A stretch of 36,004 nt of DNA from Bacteroidota bacterium (GTDB taxonomy: Bacteria > Bacteroidota > Bacteroidia > Chitinophagales > Saprospiraceae). Shown one piece after another: positions 16,103 to 24,526 of this stretch. The DNA is taken from contig BJGN01000018.1 of the NCBI GenBank assembly GCA_014190515.1, positions 1 through 36,004 of the forward strand. The letters are read 5' to 3'. The stretch's first letter is position 1; each line of letters opens with the position of its first letter. The notes beneath the pieces were generated by a model. The model was given only the letters and a program-made list of their open reading frames with translations, was not told the DNA's origin and ran no database searches. A program made the position numbers and the translations under genes.

Positions 16103-17524
16103 TTAAGGGAATATACCTAAAGAGTTATAATCACTGCTTATTTTATTAATTGCGTTAACAAAAGCGGCAGTTCTAAGATCTGGTATAGAAGGATTATTTA
16201 CCATGACCTCTCTGATTTCGCGATAAGCATTGATCATCGTTTCCTCTAACCCGGACCGAACGAGGTCGATTTCATCTGCCCCTCTGGCGATTAAGGCAAA
16301 TTCTCTTTCATTCACGTTTCTACCCGTTAATTCCTCCACCAGATGAATCACCTGAGTTAATTGATTTTGATTAAATCTTTTCTCCATTCTACCAAAACGC
16401 ATGTGAGAAAGATTTTTCAACCATTCGAAGTAAGAAACGGTAACGCCCCCTGCATTTAAATAGACATCGGGAATAATGATAGTACCTTTTGCTAATAATT
16501 TTTCCTGAGCGGGAGCGGTAATAGGACCATTTGCAGCCTCAGCAATAATCTTAGCCTTTATATTATCAACATTATCTGCTGTAATTACACTTTCCAAAGC
16601 AGCGGGCACCAGAATATCGCAAGGTTGTTCCAAAATTAATTCCCTATCCTTTTTTTCAAAGGTTTTCAAAGCGGGAAAGCCAATAATAGTACCATTTGCC
16701 TTTCTATAAGCTAATAAAGCATGGACATCGATACCATCTGGGTGATAGATTGCCCCTTCCGCCTCACCAATACCTATAATTTTTATTTGTCCCTCATCCT
16801 GAGAAATCATACCTGTATAGGAACCAACATTACCCATTCCCTGAATAATCATTGTTTTACCAGCGGCTCCGGGAGTCAAGCCAATTTTTTCCATATCCTC
16901 GGCAAAAGAACAAGCTTCGCGAATGCCATAAAAAACACCTCTACCTGTTGCCTCCGTTCTCCCCCGAATACCTTGTTGATTAACAGGTTTTCCCGTTACG
17001 CAACCAGCTGCATCCAATTCGTCCCCTTTGAAGGTTCTATAGGTATCATAAATCCAGGCCATTTCTCTTGGGCCTGTGCCGTAATCTGGTGCAGGAACGT
17101 CAATCGCCGGACCTATAAGATTTCGCTTAATCAACTCGGTGGTGTACCTCCTGGTAATTTTTTCGAGTTCCTCCTCTGTGTATTCCCAGGGACTGATTTT
17201 AACACCACCCTTTGCTCCACCATAAGGAACATCTACAATAGCACATTTATAGGTCATCAATGCAGCTAGTGCCATCACTTCGTCCTGTGAAACATGGTTA
17301 CTATAACGGATACCTCCCTTTGTTGGTGTCCTATGATGACTATGTTGAACTCTGTAGGCTTCAATAACCTTTACTTCACCTTTTATTTTAACTGGGAAGT
17401 TAATTTGGAAGACGGCATTACATACTTTAATTTGTTGTAATAGCCCCGGGGGCAGGCCCGTATGCTCAGCTGCTCTGTCAAAATAGACATTTACGCTATC
17501 AAAAAAACTAAACTGGTTACTCAT
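16103..17524 (-). CDS. Glu/Leu/Phe/Val dehydrogenase (glutamate dehydrogenase type)
   Basis: 473 residues, hexameric glutamate-dehydrogenase family. Substrate-site blocks are intact: TPTKGGIRYSNHVSQDEVMALAALMTYK is the Glu/Leu/Phe/Val signature region, PYGGAKGG holds the catalytic lysine and PAPDYGTG the catalytic aspartate. The Rossmann motif is QGMGNVG, followed by the acidic GEAEG at the end of the next strand, which hints at NAD but does not settle coenzyme choice. The enzyme interconverts glutamate with 2-oxoglutarate and ammonia. Its start overlaps ccmD by 8 bases, an odd partner for a cytochrome c gene and probably a matter of operon packing. An Lrp/AsnC gene follows. Confidence 0.93.
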   Translation of the reverse strand: MSNQFSFFDSVNVYFDRAAEHTGLPPGLLQQIKVCNAVFQINFPVKIKGEVKVIEAYRVQHSHHRTPTKGGIRYSNHVSQDEVMALAALMTYKCAIVDVPYGGAKGGVKISPWEYTEEELEKITRRYTTELIKRNLIGPAIDVPAPDYGTGPREMAWIYDTYRTFKGDELDAAGCVTGKPVNQQGIRGRTEATGRGVFYGIREACSFAEDMEKIGLTPGAAGKTMIIQGMGNVGSYTGMISQDEGQIKIIGIGEAEGAIYHPDGIDVHALLAYRKANGTIIGFPALKTFEKKDRELILEQPCDILVPAALESVITADNVDNIKAKIIAEAANGPITAPAQEKLLAKGTIIIPDVYLNAGGVTVSYFEWLKNLSHMRFGRMEKRFNQNQLTQVIHLVEELTGRNVNEREFALIARGADEIDLVRSGLEETMINAYREIREVMVNNPSIPDLRTAAFVNAINKISSDYNSLGIFP

Positions 17525-17723
17525 CTGATTTTATTTGGTTTTCAAATTTGGTAAGGCGGCGGTCAATTAAAATTAAGTAGAAGGTTATTCCTAAAAACAG
17601 CAATAGCATAACCCCGACAACTACATAAATTTTTCCAATACTTCTCATAAAATCAGCGTTAGCTGCTGAAGCTGAAAAAATGGAAATGAATGACATAAAA
17701 ACTATTAAGAGAAATCGGCTCAT
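17517..17723 (-). CDS. ccmD: CcmD-family small membrane protein
   Basis: 68 residues. An N-terminal hydrophobic segment resembling a signal peptide (ending SASA) is followed by one membrane helix (KIYVVVGVMLLLFLGITFYLILI) and a charged tail DRRLTKFENQIKSDE. The helix followed by DRRLTKFE is the pattern of Bacteroidota CcmD proteins, which stabilise CcmC-CcmE contacts during haem delivery for cytochrome c maturation. It sits 107 bases downstream of ccmC in the same direction, as expected. No CcmE gene follows; instead the amino-acid dehydrogenase starts inside its last codons. Confidence 0.8.
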   Translation of the reverse strand: MSRFLLIVFMSFISIFSASAANADFMRSIGKIYVVVGVMLLLFLGITFYLILIDRRLTKFENQIKSDE

Positions 17724-17830
17724 GAAATTTACGTTAAAGGTTATATTTTAAAAAAATACTGAGTACAAAATTGTTTCATGCTGAGAGTAAAATGATTGAT
17801 TTTTTTCATAAAAAGAATGATAAAAATCAT

Positions 17831-18886
17831 CTAATCGACATCTTCCCTTAATTTTTGAAGTCTTAAATACCTAAATTGGAGGGAGCTTAGCCAAAATCCA
17901 AATAGACTGAAACCGATAACTGCCGGATAAAAAACCATGCGCATCGTATTGTCTAAATCCTGGGAACCAAAAGCTGGATTTCCCCCCGAACCCGGATGAA
18001 GGCTGTCGGTCAGTCTGGGAATAACATAAATAAGGGGAATGAGGGTAGAAAAAGCAAAAATTCCATAAGCTGCACAAACCCTCGCTCTCTTCTCAGGGTC
18101 TTCAAAAGAAGCCCTTAAAATAAAATAGGCAGCATAGATTAATAACGCAACCACGGTCATATTCTGCTTTATATCCCAACTCCAATAGGCGCCCCAGGTG
18201 TTTTTTGCCCAAAGAGCACCGGTTATGAGACCAAGTAATCCATAAAATATGCCCGTTTGGGTATATGCTTCTGCTTTTAAGTCAGATTCAGCGTCCCCCT
18301 TTCTCAAATATTTAATACTGTGAATAACTGCAAATAAAAAAAGGAACATCATACCAAACCAAAGCGGCACATGAAAATAAGTGTTCCGAATGGTTTCGCC
18401 CAGAATATTCCTGAACGGAAAAGTTATTTGTCCATTATTTGAAAAATTCGCTGGCTTAACCCATTGAACTTCCTCTGCGGTTAACACTTTCTCTGTCTGC
18501 GTTAAAAAAATCGCTGAGGGCAACACGGAAGTGCCGTCTGCCTCACTATCAATTAGGAGGGTAACCGCCTGAACTTCTGTATTTTCAGGTAAATTATTAG
18601 GAATAGAAAAAGTTAGATCCACCCTCCTTTCATCTAAAGCAACCATTTCCTTAGCCGCAATAGCCTTCCCGTTTTCCCATTTTAACCAGGCTCGAAGGGA
18701 ATTGCCCGCTTCTTTAAAATGCGTGTTGTAACCTGTTACTTGAATTTTTAAAGTTTCCCCCGCATTTCCGTAAGAAGGTTCGACAGATTCAATACCTGAT
18801 TTTAAGGGAATTAATAAACCCGCTATGATGACATAAACGATTAAAATAACCCCTGAAAATTTCCAAATTTTGCCCTTTTCAATCAT
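17831..18886 (-). CDS. ccmC: CcmC-type cytochrome c biogenesis / haem-handling protein with extra periplasmic domain
   Basis: 351 residues, about 100 longer than E. coli CcmC. The tryptophan-rich haem motif WGAYWSWD is at 231-238, flanked by the axial histidines H172 (FHVPLW) and H297 (LHPGSGG), as in CcmC. Membrane helices: about 11-26, 175-192, 212-228, 243-259, 272-290 and 325-340. Between the first and second helix lies an insertion of about 145 residues (28-170), beta-rich with LKIQVTGYNTHF and RRVDLTFSIPNNLPENTEVQAVTLLID, that should face the periplasm. CcmC places haem on CcmE for covalent attachment to cytochrome c. It starts 10 bases after ccmB ends. Confidence 0.9.
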   Translation of the reverse strand: MIEKGKIWKFSGVILIVYVIIAGLLIPLKSGIESVEPSYGNAGETLKIQVTGYNTHFKEAGNSLRAWLKWENGKAIAAKEMVALDERRVDLTFSIPNNLPENTEVQAVTLLIDSEADGTSVLPSAIFLTQTEKVLTAEEVQWVKPANFSNNGQITFPFRNILGETIRNTYFHVPLWFGMMFLFLFAVIHSIKYLRKGDAESDLKAEAYTQTGIFYGLLGLITGALWAKNTWGAYWSWDIKQNMTVVALLIYAAYFILRASFEDPEKRARVCAAYGIFAFSTLIPLIYVIPRLTDSLHPGSGGNPAFGSQDLDNTMRMVFYPAVIGFSLFGFWLSSLQFRYLRLQKLREDVD

Positions 18887-18896
18887 GATAATTCAT

Positions 18897-19556
18897 TTAA
18901 TCTCTCCAGATGAATGGAAATAACAATAATGCAACCCCACATAATAATAAGTCTATGGCCACTAATATCGCAAGGTCACCGCTAACTGCTGTGTCTTGTA
19001 TGAGCCTTAAGGCATGCGCTGATATTTTTACTAACAGCAATATAATCGGTATTATTAATGGGAAACTTAATACGGCTAGCAGCGTGGAACTTTGATTACT
19101 CGCCGCCACTAATGAGGCTAAAAAGGTGAAAGTAACCGAAAATCCAAAACTTCCTAAAAACAAAATAAATAGAAATAAACCTATATCTTTTACAGGATTA
19201 TCACCGAAAAATATAAATAAACCCCATATTAATAAACTTAATACTAATAGTAACAAGGTATTATAAACTATCTTTGCTATTAATACATGAGATGGGTTCA
19301 ATAAACTGTAATAATACAGCACCCTGTTTCCTTTTTCCTGAACAAAACTTTTGACCATGGCGTTAACGGCAACAAACAATAGAATAATCCAGAAAAGGGT
19401 ATTCCATACATTGGGTTGTATCTTGATAAAAGTTTCATAAACAACAAATAAAGTGGAAATTACATACAAAAATATACCGCTGATAGCAGAACGAGTTCTG
19501 AACTCTAACAAAAACTCTTTTCGCAACAACAATAAAATGAAATGTAAATCCTTCAT
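18897..19556 (-). CDS. ccmB: haem exporter membrane protein CcmB
   Basis: 219 residues from the ATG at 19556 (a TTG six bases upstream is also in frame). Six hydrophobic segments and the N-terminal LLLRKEFLLEFRTRSAISGIFLYV match CcmB, the membrane subunit of the CcmAB transporter used in releasing haem-CcmE during cytochrome c maturation. The ATPase CcmA is not adjacent. The order ccmB-ccmC-ccmD is the usual partial cluster. Its 5' end overlaps the divergently transcribed amidase gene, and a -7 element (TATATTTG) lies about 50 bases upstream. Confidence 0.92.
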   Translation of the reverse strand: MKDLHFILLLLRKEFLLEFRTRSAISGIFLYVISTLFVVYETFIKIQPNVWNTLFWIILLFVAVNAMVKSFVQEKGNRVLYYYSLLNPSHVLIAKIVYNTLLLLVLSLLIWGLFIFFGDNPVKDIGLFLFILFLGSFGFSVTFTFLASLVAASNQSSTLLAVLSFPLIIPIILLLVKISAHALRLIQDTAVSGDLAILVAIDLLLCGVALLLFPFIWRD

Positions 19557-20754
19557 ATTCAATTTCTTAAAAAAGAAAACTCCTCCTAGATTTATTCATG
19601 AACACAAATATAAACTACTATCATCAATCTTTGCCATAGTTATGCTGCTATCTTCTGCAAATATCAAGGAAGACTGGTTAACGGTGAAGGCCAAACAAGG
19701 AGATGGGATAAAAAAATTATTGGTTCGTTACCATTTAGATACCCACGCATGTAATGAGGAAAAATTTCTTTCCCTAAATAATTTATCTCCCGAGGCGAGT
19801 TTAATTCTTGATAAAACATACCTTTTGCCTATTAAACAGGTGAGCTTTGACGGTAAATCAATCCGTACAAGCTTAGGCATTACCGAATTTGAGAAAGCAA
19901 AAGAAATTGAAAAATACAATGAACGACTTGTTTCAGCTGGCATTAAACCAAAGTCATTTCAAACTGATAAAATGCTATGGATTCCTCACCATTTTACCCC
20001 CTGTAATTTACCAGTTACCTCTGTTACCTCTAATGAAAAGGGGTTCCCGATTTTTGGAAAATATAAATCAACACCGATCCTCTCTGATGTATTAAAAGGG
20101 AAAATATTTTATATTATCAGCGGCCACGGCGGGCCTGATCCGGGAGCTCAGGTGGTGAAAAATGGTCATACGCTTTGTGAAGACGAATATGCTTATGATG
20201 TAGGCTTGCGACTCTGCAGAAAACTTATTCAAGAAGGAGCCATGTCCTACATGATTACCCGGGATGGCAATGATGGTATCAGAGATGACGAAATATTACT
20301 TTGCGATAGGGATGAAACGGTCTGGGGAGGTCAAAAAATCCCTCTGAGTCAACTAAAAAGATTGGAACAGCGGATAGATGTAGTAAAATCATTGTACGAA
20401 AAAAATAAAAAAATAGCACCTAATGGTCAGTTTCTTTTAGAAATTCATGTTGATTCGAGGCACACAGAACAACAGGTTGACCTTTTTCTTTATCATCAGG
20501 CGAACAGTCAAATTTCACATCAAATGGCCAATAATATTCATAACACATTCAGAGAAAAATACAAGGAGAATCGCTCAACGGGTGTTTATAAAGGGACCTT
20601 GTCAAGCCGCGAATTATATTCTCTTGAAAATGCGCCCATGCCAGCTATTTATATTGAACTAGGTAACTTGAGGAATAATTTCGATCAACAGCGATTTATT
20701 TTGCCTTCCAACCGACAGGCTTTGGCCAACTGGCTTTTCGAGGGCGTAAAATAA
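19537..20754 (+). CDS. N-acetylmuramoyl-L-alanine amidase (Amidase_3) with LysM-like N-terminal part
   Basis: 405 residues from the ATG at 19537; the frame is open to 19453 but earlier starts would lie deeper inside ccmB on the other strand. A lysine-rich N-terminus precedes one hydrophobic anchor (about 27-43). Residues 48-100 look like a LysM-type module (LTVKAKQGDGIKKLLVRYHL ... LDKTYLLPI). The zinc amidase domain covers about 188-403: H197 in SGHGGPDPGA, E217 in CEDEYAYD, H304 in EIHVDS and catalytic E374 in YIELGNL. It cuts the bond between N-acetylmuramic acid and L-alanine in peptidoglycan. A stretch of about 30 residues (246-275, RDDEILLCDRDETVWGGQ) before the second His is unusual. 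It converges on the helicase-like gene with 4 bases between the stops. Confidence 0.88.
   Translation: MKCKSFIFNFLKKKTPPRFIHEHKYKLLSSIFAIVMLLSSANIKEDWLTVKAKQGDGIKKLLVRYHLDTHACNEEKFLSLNNLSPEASLILDKTYLLPIKQVSFDGKSIRTSLGITEFEKAKEIEKYNERLVSAGIKPKSFQTDKMLWIPHHFTPCNLPVTSVTSNEKGFPIFGKYKSTPILSDVLKGKIFYIISGHGGPDPGAQVVKNGHTLCEDEYAYDVGLRLCRKLIQEGAMSYMITRDGNDGIRDDEILLCDRDETVWGGQKIPLSQLKRLEQRIDVVKSLYEKNKKIAPNGQFLLEIHVDSRHTEQQVDLFLYHQANSQISHQMANNIHNTFREKYKENRSTGVYKGTLSSRELYSLENAPMPAIYIELGNLRNNFDQQRFILPSNRQALANWLFEGVK
19605..19612 (-). promoter_or_regulatory. -7 element candidate for the ccmBCD operon
   Basis: On the minus strand this reads TATATTTG, matching TAnnTTTG, 48 bases before the ccmB ATG. It lies inside the coding start of the divergent amidase gene. 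The -33 partner is not clear. Confidence 0.4.
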
Positions 20755-20758
20755 ACCA

Positions 20759-23700
20759 TTAATCCAAATCATTGATATTTGAAAGTAACCTTTTGATTTC
20801 TAAGCTATTATTTTTCCACCAATTTACGGTCCAGACAGGTAATAATTCAATATTATACTTTCTTAATTTATTCGTTTGTCTTACTTCCCAAATAAAGTCA
20901 GTGTGGGTTTCATTGGCATGAAATCCATCTAACAGAAAAAATATATAATTGGACTGAGCCATTTTTCTCTTTATAAAAAATGGAAAAAAGTCCTGATTGA
21001 AAAAGATATTTTTTTGAATTTCATGAGTTGGCAATTTATCTTCTAGTTTCAACGACAATACTGACCAAAAGGAAGGATAATGCGCTTTAAACGCTACTTC
21101 TATTTCGGGCTTAAATTTTTGAAACTCATAATCCAGAGAATAGATATCTCTAATACTTATGGCTTCTAATAATTTTAAATAAGGAATGAATAAATCATCT
21201 TTATTTTCCACTTCCACCATTTGTGCTCTACTAAAGGAAGTTATGACCGTCAGATTATCCGAAGGTAACTGCGCCAATAATTCTACATAAGAAGAGGTAA
21301 AATAACCCTCGTTTACATACTCATTAATATCATGGTAGGTGGTTAAAAGGTACACCGAATGAAAATGTTTAGATTGAATATCGTCTGGGGTTAAAATTTC
21401 CAAACCATATTTTACCAGATAAGTAAAATGATTATTCAGCGTTGATTCCTGGTGTTGAATCTTAAAAATCAGTGTTGAAATAAAATTCCGTTGAGTTTCC
21501 GACATACAAACAACCCCGATGGTTGGTATATTTTCAGGCGTTGAGTAGCGAATTTTTGATAGCTCATTGATGAGAAAAGTGGCTTCTGCCTCATTTATCC
21601 CATTCGGCTGAAGGACACCATTAATTCTATGAAAATGAACATTCGCATCTTTAATTGCATGAATAGTAGGGTGACCTCCCTGCCACTGTTGCCATGGATT
21701 ACCCGGATAAAAGCAATGAATTTTGGATAGGCGAGAAACTGGATACCTATGTTTTAGCTCATTATCAAAATATTCATTAGGAAATGAAGGATTATAAAAA
21801 TAAGTCACCCGAGGAGCCAGCGATTGAAATTTTGATAAAACGGCGGGAGATGAATACGATGCATCGCCCCAAAAAATATGGTCAAAATGAAGGGATGAAT
21901 TATCTTCAAATAGCTCATTTAGCTGATTAACTGTCATACATACCACTGGAAAACAGTCTGTTAATAAAGGATTAATATCCTTTAAGAACAATAAATAATC
22001 CACTTCATTCAATGATTCTTTTTCAAACCAACTTATAATCTTCTGTAAAGTCTGTTTCTCTTCTTTCCTTAACTGTTTAATACGTTCTTTCCTTTTTTGA
22101 AACCACACAGATTGTATCTGCCGGGGTAACATGCTACGAAATAGCTCCCAATCGGCCTCAAAAGTCTCCAGCGGCAGGGATGAATCGGGAAGTTGGTGAT
22201 GGTAGTGTCGTAACAAGACCTGGTGTAAGTACCAATTTTTAAAGGTCATTAACCAATCCTCCGGATTAATTGTCGAAAAAGATTGTATAATTGTTTTTGC
22301 CCCTTTAGAAAGATTTTTCCAACTTAACTGCCATTGATAAAAGACGGGAAAGTCACGAAAATTTATAAGAATCAAATCCAAATTATTAACCAAAGATTCC
22401 AGCCATTTTTGACGGGATACTAAGGTTAGAGAATGATGTTCTAGTTTTTCTAGAAAGAATGACTTAGCATTAAAACGATGAATAGCTTCATCCATTAAGG
22501 TTTCAAGTTCTACAAATAAATCTTTCGTATTCCCAAAAGAATTTACATTGGTACTGGAGGCACGAAGAACTTCCTCATTCACATAATCTGGAAGCCTGGA
22601 CTGCCATTCTGCGGCACTTTCCTTCAATGCGTCTATGTACACCATCCAATCTCCTAAATGGGAAGCACCAAAATCCTGAGGTATTTCAGGAAAAACCCAG
22701 ACCTTTTGGTTTTGAATTTTATTACATAACTGTTGAAATAAAACTTTTAGTTCTTCACGTGCTTCTACAATTTTTTTTCCCCGACCAGCTACCTTACTAT
22801 ATAAAAGAAGGGAAAAACTTTTCGTATAAATAAAATCATTGCCATATAAATCAAAGTATCCATCAAATTTATTTTTCAAATCCTCTATAAGCTCTATAAT
22901 CAATTGAATTTCATTAAACAAGCGAATATTTAAGGAGTCTGAATACTGTGCCAGACCATTTGAGTATTCAACAAGAATAAATCGAAAGTTATTCCTTTCT
23001 TCATTTAGAAGTAAATAAAACTGATCTACTCCTTCTTTAAAATCAGAAATGTCTATAAGGCCTGTATTTAAAACATTTAAAGGATGTTGTAGCGTATTAA
23101 TCGCTTCAAATCTTTTTTGTAAGGGTTCGATTTCTGACAATAATGAATAAAATTCCGAGGGTATAAAATTAAAATTATCCGTAGGGATTCTAATATTAAC
23201 TAATTTAATTTCATCACTGCTAAGGCTTTGTAAAAAAAGGGTGACAACCTCTGTCCAATCAAGCTGGTCAAATATTTTTTTTCTGGACGCAGCATAAGCC
23301 ATAGATAACTTTGTAAAAAGCCTTTGGCAGGAAGCCAAAATTTCTTTAAAGTTATCCCCGGCAAACACGGGAGAATTTTTTTCCTGTTGAATAATAAAAG
23401 TTAGTCTTTTTATGAGTTGCCTTAGCAGTTCGCTCCCTTGTTGAGATAAAACCAAATTTTCCAAATTATTTGAAGAAAAAAAATGGTCCATGGAGGTAAA
23501 AAAACCATTATTTTCAGAAATAATAAGGCAGGTCCTACCATTTGATAAAGCATTAGATACCAAATTAAATAATAAAAATTTCTTCCCGGTTCCTGCTGTT
23601 CCTTCAATAATTGTATGCGTATTTTCCTGGGTCTTATGATATGCTGCGGCCTGTTCAGGCAGTAAAACTTGCAAACCAAAAGAATGTCCTGGTAAGGTAA

Positions 23701-24334
23701 GATTTTGGTTTTTATCAAAATAAATTGGATCTTCTTTTTGTTCAAAAAATGATTTAAGAACCATTAATTGAACCGAATTTAAAATTTTGTATTCATTTTT
23801 CCTAATCTCTATATTGTCTGCGGCAGACAAAGGAACAATAACATCATTACTATTAAATAGAGGATCAACAGCTTGATTTATAGCTCTAAAATCATCTAGA
23901 TCTATTCCATTTTTATTTAAAAATGGCGAAATCACTGCTTTCAATTTATCGTAGGAAGGAAGCGCTAATATTACAGGATTTACTACAGGTAACAAGGAAA
24001 CATTCCGATAAAACATCCACTTTACCCCCACCTTATCAACGGGTGTCAATGAAATATCCCAAATAAAAAAAGGTATGGATTTAACCTCGTTTCCCTGCAT
24101 AGAAACCAATAAAGGGTATCCGACTTTAAGGGAAGGCATCCCAAAACTTGAGTAAAACAATTTTTGCTTATGAAAAATTTCCCAGGTCAGCGCGGGAGAG
24201 AGCGTATTAAAAACCAGATTGGACGGCGCAATTAAATGTCCGGAGTCAGCAACCCACCTCAAAAAATCTATATCTTTTGAAAGTGCTAAAATATCTAAAG
24301 CTTTTTCGTTTGTCCTTAACCTTTCATTTCCCAT
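20759..24334 (-). CDS. SF1 (DNA2/NAM7-like) helicase-related protein with C-terminal MTES nuclease-like domain, catalytic motifs altered
   Basis: 1191 residues from the first ATG (24334). The N-terminus (LKVGYPLLV...SIPFFIWDISL) resembles the front domain of large DUF4011/AAA_11 helicase proteins. Walker A is GTAGTGKK (245-252): the Ser/Thr after the lysine is replaced by Lys. A long coiled-coil-prone insert follows (about 300-800). The expected Walker B DEAS is WGDAS (822-826). Motif V is present as TPDDIQSKHFHSVYL (Q987), and motif VI is reduced to TSFSRAQM (1032-1039). The C-terminus (about 1075-1185) follows the REase-MTES/Vsr pattern: D1115 in NQDFFPF, then FLLDGFHA (D1136) where the family usually has ECDG..YH, and VWTVNWW (1168-1173). 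Relatives act on nucleic acids in repair or phage defence; here ATPase and nuclease activity are doubtful. No defence neighbour is seen. Confidence 0.72.
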   Translation of the reverse strand: MGNERLRTNEKALDILALSKDIDFLRWVADSGHLIAPSNLVFNTLSPALTWEIFHKQKLFYSSFGMPSLKVGYPLLVSMQGNEVKSIPFFIWDISLTPVDKVGVKWMFYRNVSLLPVVNPVILALPSYDKLKAVISPFLNKNGIDLDDFRAINQAVDPLFNSNDVIVPLSAADNIEIRKNEYKILNSVQLMVLKSFFEQKEDPIYFDKNQNLTLPGHSFGLQVLLPEQAAAYHKTQENTHTIIEGTAGTGKKFLLFNLVSNALSNGRTCLIISENNGFFTSMDHFFSSNNLENLVLSQQGSELLRQLIKRLTFIIQQEKNSPVFAGDNFKEILASCQRLFTKLSMAYAASRKKIFDQLDWTEVVTLFLQSLSSDEIKLVNIRIPTDNFNFIPSEFYSLLSEIEPLQKRFEAINTLQHPLNVLNTGLIDISDFKEGVDQFYLLLNEERNNFRFILVEYSNGLAQYSDSLNIRLFNEIQLIIELIEDLKNKFDGYFDLYGNDFIYTKSFSLLLYSKVAGRGKKIVEAREELKVLFQQLCNKIQNQKVWVFPEIPQDFGASHLGDWMVYIDALKESAAEWQSRLPDYVNEEVLRASSTNVNSFGNTKDLFVELETLMDEAIHRFNAKSFFLEKLEHHSLTLVSRQKWLESLVNNLDLILINFRDFPVFYQWQLSWKNLSKGAKTIIQSFSTINPEDWLMTFKNWYLHQVLLRHYHHQLPDSSLPLETFEADWELFRSMLPRQIQSVWFQKRKERIKQLRKEEKQTLQKIISWFEKESLNEVDYLLFLKDINPLLTDCFPVVCMTVNQLNELFEDNSSLHFDHIFWGDASYSSPAVLSKFQSLAPRVTYFYNPSFPNEYFDNELKHRYPVSRLSKIHCFYPGNPWQQWQGGHPTIHAIKDANVHFHRINGVLQPNGINEAEATFLINELSKIRYSTPENIPTIGVVCMSETQRNFISTLIFKIQHQESTLNNHFTYLVKYGLEILTPDDIQSKHFHSVYLLTTYHDINEYVNEGYFTSSYVELLAQLPSDNLTVITSFSRAQMVEVENKDDLFIPYLKLLEAISIRDIYSLDYEFQKFKPEIEVAFKAHYPSFWSVLSLKLEDKLPTHEIQKNIFFNQDFFPFFIKRKMAQSNYIFFLLDGFHANETHTDFIWEVRQTNKLRKYNIELLPVWTVNWWKNNSLEIKRLLSNINDLD

Positions 24335-24428
24335 ACTACTCAATCCTGAAACGAACCATTTGATATAATTGCACGTTTACGTTAATAATGAACTACTTAT
24401 TCTAAAAGGTAATACATTAATTTATATA

Positions 24429-24436
24429 CAAATATA
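24429..24436 (-). promoter_or_regulatory. -7 element candidate for the helicase-like gene
   Basis: Minus strand TATATTTG, a perfect TAnnTTTG match, 94 bases before the ATG at 24334. No -33 TTG at the normal distance. Confidence 0.35.
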
Positions 24437-24454
24437 ATAAAATATAGATATCGA

Positions 24455-24495
24455 AACCGTTTAAAAAACATTTAGGGAATGAACCGTTTAAAAAA
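24455..24495 (+). repeat. 14-bp direct repeat upstream of the PAS-AraC gene
   Basis: AACCGTTTAAAAAA occurs at 24455-24468 and again at 24482-24495, a 27-base period, which is about two and a half helical turns. It lies in the 192-base divergent intergenic region, 31 bases before the PAS-AraC start. AraC-type proteins often bind direct repeats, so this may be an operator for autoregulation. Confidence 0.6.
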
Positions 24496-24526
24496 AATAA
24501 TGTTTCATTTTCCTTACTAAAAAATT

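Noticed and set aside
16721-17269. 182-codon open frame on the plus strand inside the dehydrogenase gene
   Set aside because: It is antisense to a highly conserved enzyme gene and its translation has no domain or signal; an artefact of codon bias on the coding strand.
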